Below, piece after piece: positions 21,867 through 23,306 of a stretch of 23,306 nt of DNA. Source of the DNA: Mobilitalea sp. (GTDB lineage Bacteria; Bacillota_A; Clostridia; Lachnospirales; Lachnospiraceae). The notes below the pieces were generated by a model, which worked only from the letters and a program-made list of their open reading frames with translations, was not told the origin of the DNA and did not search any database. The stretch lies in assembly GCA_029974875.1 (NCBI GenBank), contig JARKQP010000644.1, positions 1 to 23,306 of the forward strand, read 5' to 3'. Within the stretch, counting starts at the first letter, position 1. The number at the start of each line of letters is the position of its first letter. Both the position numbers and the translations under genes were made by a program.

Positions 21867-22679
21867 ATGACACTTAGAGATTTACCGATTGGGACAAAAG
21901 TCCGTGAAAAGAACAGCGGGGTGGTATTTCTGGTGGGAGAGCATGAACATGCCGGATATAAAGGGACTACACTTATAACGGATCATATCATAGGGCAGGC
22001 ATGCCTTGACGCACCGGAAATTAACAACCCAAGTACACATATTCAATTATCAGGCTACAATCATTATGCATTCAGCAATCTTCATCAATGGCTTAATGCA
22101 GAGGATAAGGACTGGTATCACCCCCTACATACCTATGATGCCGAACCGAGCGAGGAAAATATTGCTGTAAGGCCGAATTCATATGATTCCCATGGATATA
22201 ATGCGTACAGTAACAAAGAAGGGTTTCTTTCGTGGTTTAGTGAAAGTTTTCGTAATGCAATTTATGAGAGTGACATTCCGTGTATCAACTGTCAGCAGGA
22301 TGATATTGAAATTATAAAAGCCAAGGTATTTCTACCTAGTACGGCAGAAGCGGGAATTAGGATCCATGATCCCCTAATGGAAGGAAATAAAATTGCTATT
22401 TTCAATGATTTTAGATATAGATATGCTACCCCTTCTGATGATGCGGTAGCAAATTCGCAGTGGCAGCCGGCTTATTTCAATACGGGACAGCTGTATATGT
22501 ATTGGCTGAGGACGCCAAAGCTGCACGAGCAAGGGTTCAGCTATTATGCCCATACGGTTAATCCCTGCAGTGTTAAATTCTGCAGCTGTGCTTGGATTGG
22601 CATAAGGCCTGTAGTCAACATGGATTCTGGAAGCATGGTGGAAAAATCAAAAAATGTCGGTGGGCTTTATCTTATTTAA
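21867..22679 (+). CDS. DUF6273-like protein 1
   Basis: This 270-residue protein begins MTLRDLPIGTKVREKNSGVVFLV and contains the marks of DUF6273: NLHQWLN, GFLSWFSESFRNAIYES, KAKVFLPSTAEAG, then YWLRTPKL and a final WIGIRPVVNMDSGS. The fold is thought to be related to surface or phage-tail-type domains found in many Firmicutes, with no firm function. It lacks a signal peptide. Two ATGs are adjacent. The second (21867) is preferred because AAGGAG (21853-21858) is eight bases away and the paralog downstream starts at the same point. It follows a barrel remnant and is followed by a sister gene. Whether it serves the glycoside system is unknown. Confidence 0.72.
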   Translation: MTLRDLPIGTKVREKNSGVVFLVGEHEHAGYKGTTLITDHIIGQACLDAPEINNPSTHIQLSGYNHYAFSNLHQWLNAEDKDWYHPLHTYDAEPSEENIAVRPNSYDSHGYNAYSNKEGFLSWFSESFRNAIYESDIPCINCQQDDIEIIKAKVFLPSTAEAGIRIHDPLMEGNKIAIFNDFRYRYATPSDDAVANSQWQPAYFNTGQLYMYWLRTPKLHEQGFSYYAHTVNPCSVKFCSCAWIGIRPVVNMDSGSMVEKSKNVGGLYLI

Positions 22680-22757
22680 AAACATAAATACAGGAATGGA
22701 AAATGCTTAAAAAGACATTTCCGGAGCATTAAATTATTGCAGTAAGGAGCAGGAAAG

Positions 22758-23306
22758 ATGATTCTAAAAGATTTACCGATTGGAACAAAAGTAAGGGAAG
22801 AAAGAACATCCCTGGTTTTTCTGATTGCCGACCATAATCATACTGGCTACAAAGGTACAACACTGATAACGGATTGTGCTATTAAATTGGCTTCTATTGA
22901 TGGGGCGGAACCGGAGAATCCGAAGGATTCCATAAAGGAACTCGGAAACAATTTCTATCCCCATAGTAATATTCATCAATGGTTAAATTCGGATAAGGCG
23001 GATTGGTATATGCCAATGCATGAATATGATGCCCCACCTTCATCAGACAATGTTGATCACGGAAGAGTAGATTTTTATGAGTCTCCTTTTTATTCAGAGG
23101 AAGCAAAGTTTACAGGAGATCATTCCTATCAGAATGATCCGGGATTTTTAACCTGGTTTTCCCAGGAATTCAGGGATAGAATTCTTGGATCAGAAGTGCA
23201 CTGCTATAAGGAGCCGACCCCGGGAGTGATCCATTTTGGCCCCCCGGAGCCGTATAAGCTAAAAGCAAAAGTATTCTTATTAAGTGCGCCAGAAATGGGA
23301 TTTGAA
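22758..23306 (+). CDS. DUF6273-like protein 2 (runs off the window)
   Basis: A frame opens at ATG 22758 after AAGGAG (22744-22749) and stays open for 183 codons to the window edge. It begins MILKDLPIGTKVREERTSLVFLI and follows the preceding protein closely: HTGYKGTTLITD, NIHQWLNSDKADWYMPMHEYD, GFLTWFSQEFRDRI and LKAKVFLLSAPEMGFE. It is a tandem paralog with a clearly different middle section (DHGRVDFYESPFYSEEAKF) and about 25 extra residues there. The C-terminal WLR and RPVVN motifs lie beyond the window. Same unknown function as its neighbour. Confidence 0.75.
   Translation, partial: MILKDLPIGTKVREERTSLVFLIADHNHTGYKGTTLITDCAIKLASIDGAEPENPKDSIKELGNNFYPHSNIHQWLNSDKADWYMPMHEYDAPPSSDNVDHGRVDFYESPFYSEEAKFTGDHSYQNDPGFLTWFSQEFRDRILGSEVHCYKEPTPGVIHFGPPEPYKLKAKVFLLSAPEMGFE

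Noticed and set aside
22696..22732. Weak inverted repeat AATGCT/AGCATT between the two DUF6273 genes
   Set aside because: Only six pairs with a long loop and no T tract, so I could not support a terminator.
1..23306. CRISPR arrays, tRNA, rRNA, insertion sequences or phage genes
   Set aside because: No regularly spaced repeats, no tRNA cloverleaf or GTTCRA-type arm in context, and no transposase or integrase motif was seen on either strand.

Overview
The window looks like a plant-glycoside utilisation region from an anaerobic, gut-type Firmicute, most likely a Lachnospiraceae relative. The signs are a YesM/YesN-type two-component pair, a lipoprotein/LplB/YtcP-type sugar importer without its own ATPase, strong AGGAGG-type ribosome binding sites, moderate GC content, and many strand-specific hairpins between genes. 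All genes I can support lie on the + strand. The organism assignment is an inference from protein style, not from a marker gene.

Layout. 1-174: the C-terminal end of a MATE-type efflux protein, followed by a good intrinsic terminator (295-335). 498-6744: sensor kinase, AraC-type response regulator, sugar-binding lipoprotein and two membrane permeases of a carbohydrate ABC importer. 6745-7165: gene-free, with a 123-bp compound inverted repeat. 7166-12509: three intracellular enzymes, namely a DUF4038/GH140-like (apiosidase-like) hydrolase, a sugar phosphate isomerase/epimerase-type TIM barrel, and a large GH106-like (rhamnosidase-related) hydrolase. The 8949 gene has its own promoter and a structured leader. 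12582-12668: a palindromic operator-like site and a strong terminator. 12753-14012: an AraC-type regulator with its own near-consensus promoter. 14341-20013: a complete peptide/nickel-type (Dpp/Opp family) ABC importer, two permeases, two ATPases and a family-5 binding lipoprotein. 20245-21654: a TIM-barrel protein fused to a domain that resembles the beta subunit of C-glycoside deglycosidases. 21666-21839: a decayed scrap of a related TIM barrel. 21867 to the end: two tandem DUF6273 genes, the second cut by the window edge.

How the parts may work together. The kinase probably senses a glycan outside the cell and the response regulator turns on the sugar importer. The imported glycoside would be trimmed by the apiosidase-like and rhamnosidase-like enzymes and the sugar processed by the isomerase. 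The second importer and the fused deglycosidase-like enzyme form a neighbouring module that could handle C-linked (or 3-oxo) glycosides. Known C-glycoside deglycosidases act on a 3-oxo-sugar made by a Gfo/Idh/MocA-type oxidoreductase. No such gene is in this window, so that step would have to be encoded elsewhere.

Most interesting points: (1) a single-chain fusion of what are normally separate alpha and beta subunits of a C-glycoside deglycosidase, next to a dead fragment of a second alpha-like barrel; (2) several structured intergenic elements, including a leader with mutually exclusive hairpins at 8837-8913, a related hairpin at 12537-12584, a 123-bp nested inverted repeat at 6897-7019 and a switch-like fold at 20097-20186; (3) a run of five 15-16-bp repeats between the kinase and regulator, each forming a tiny start-stop frame.
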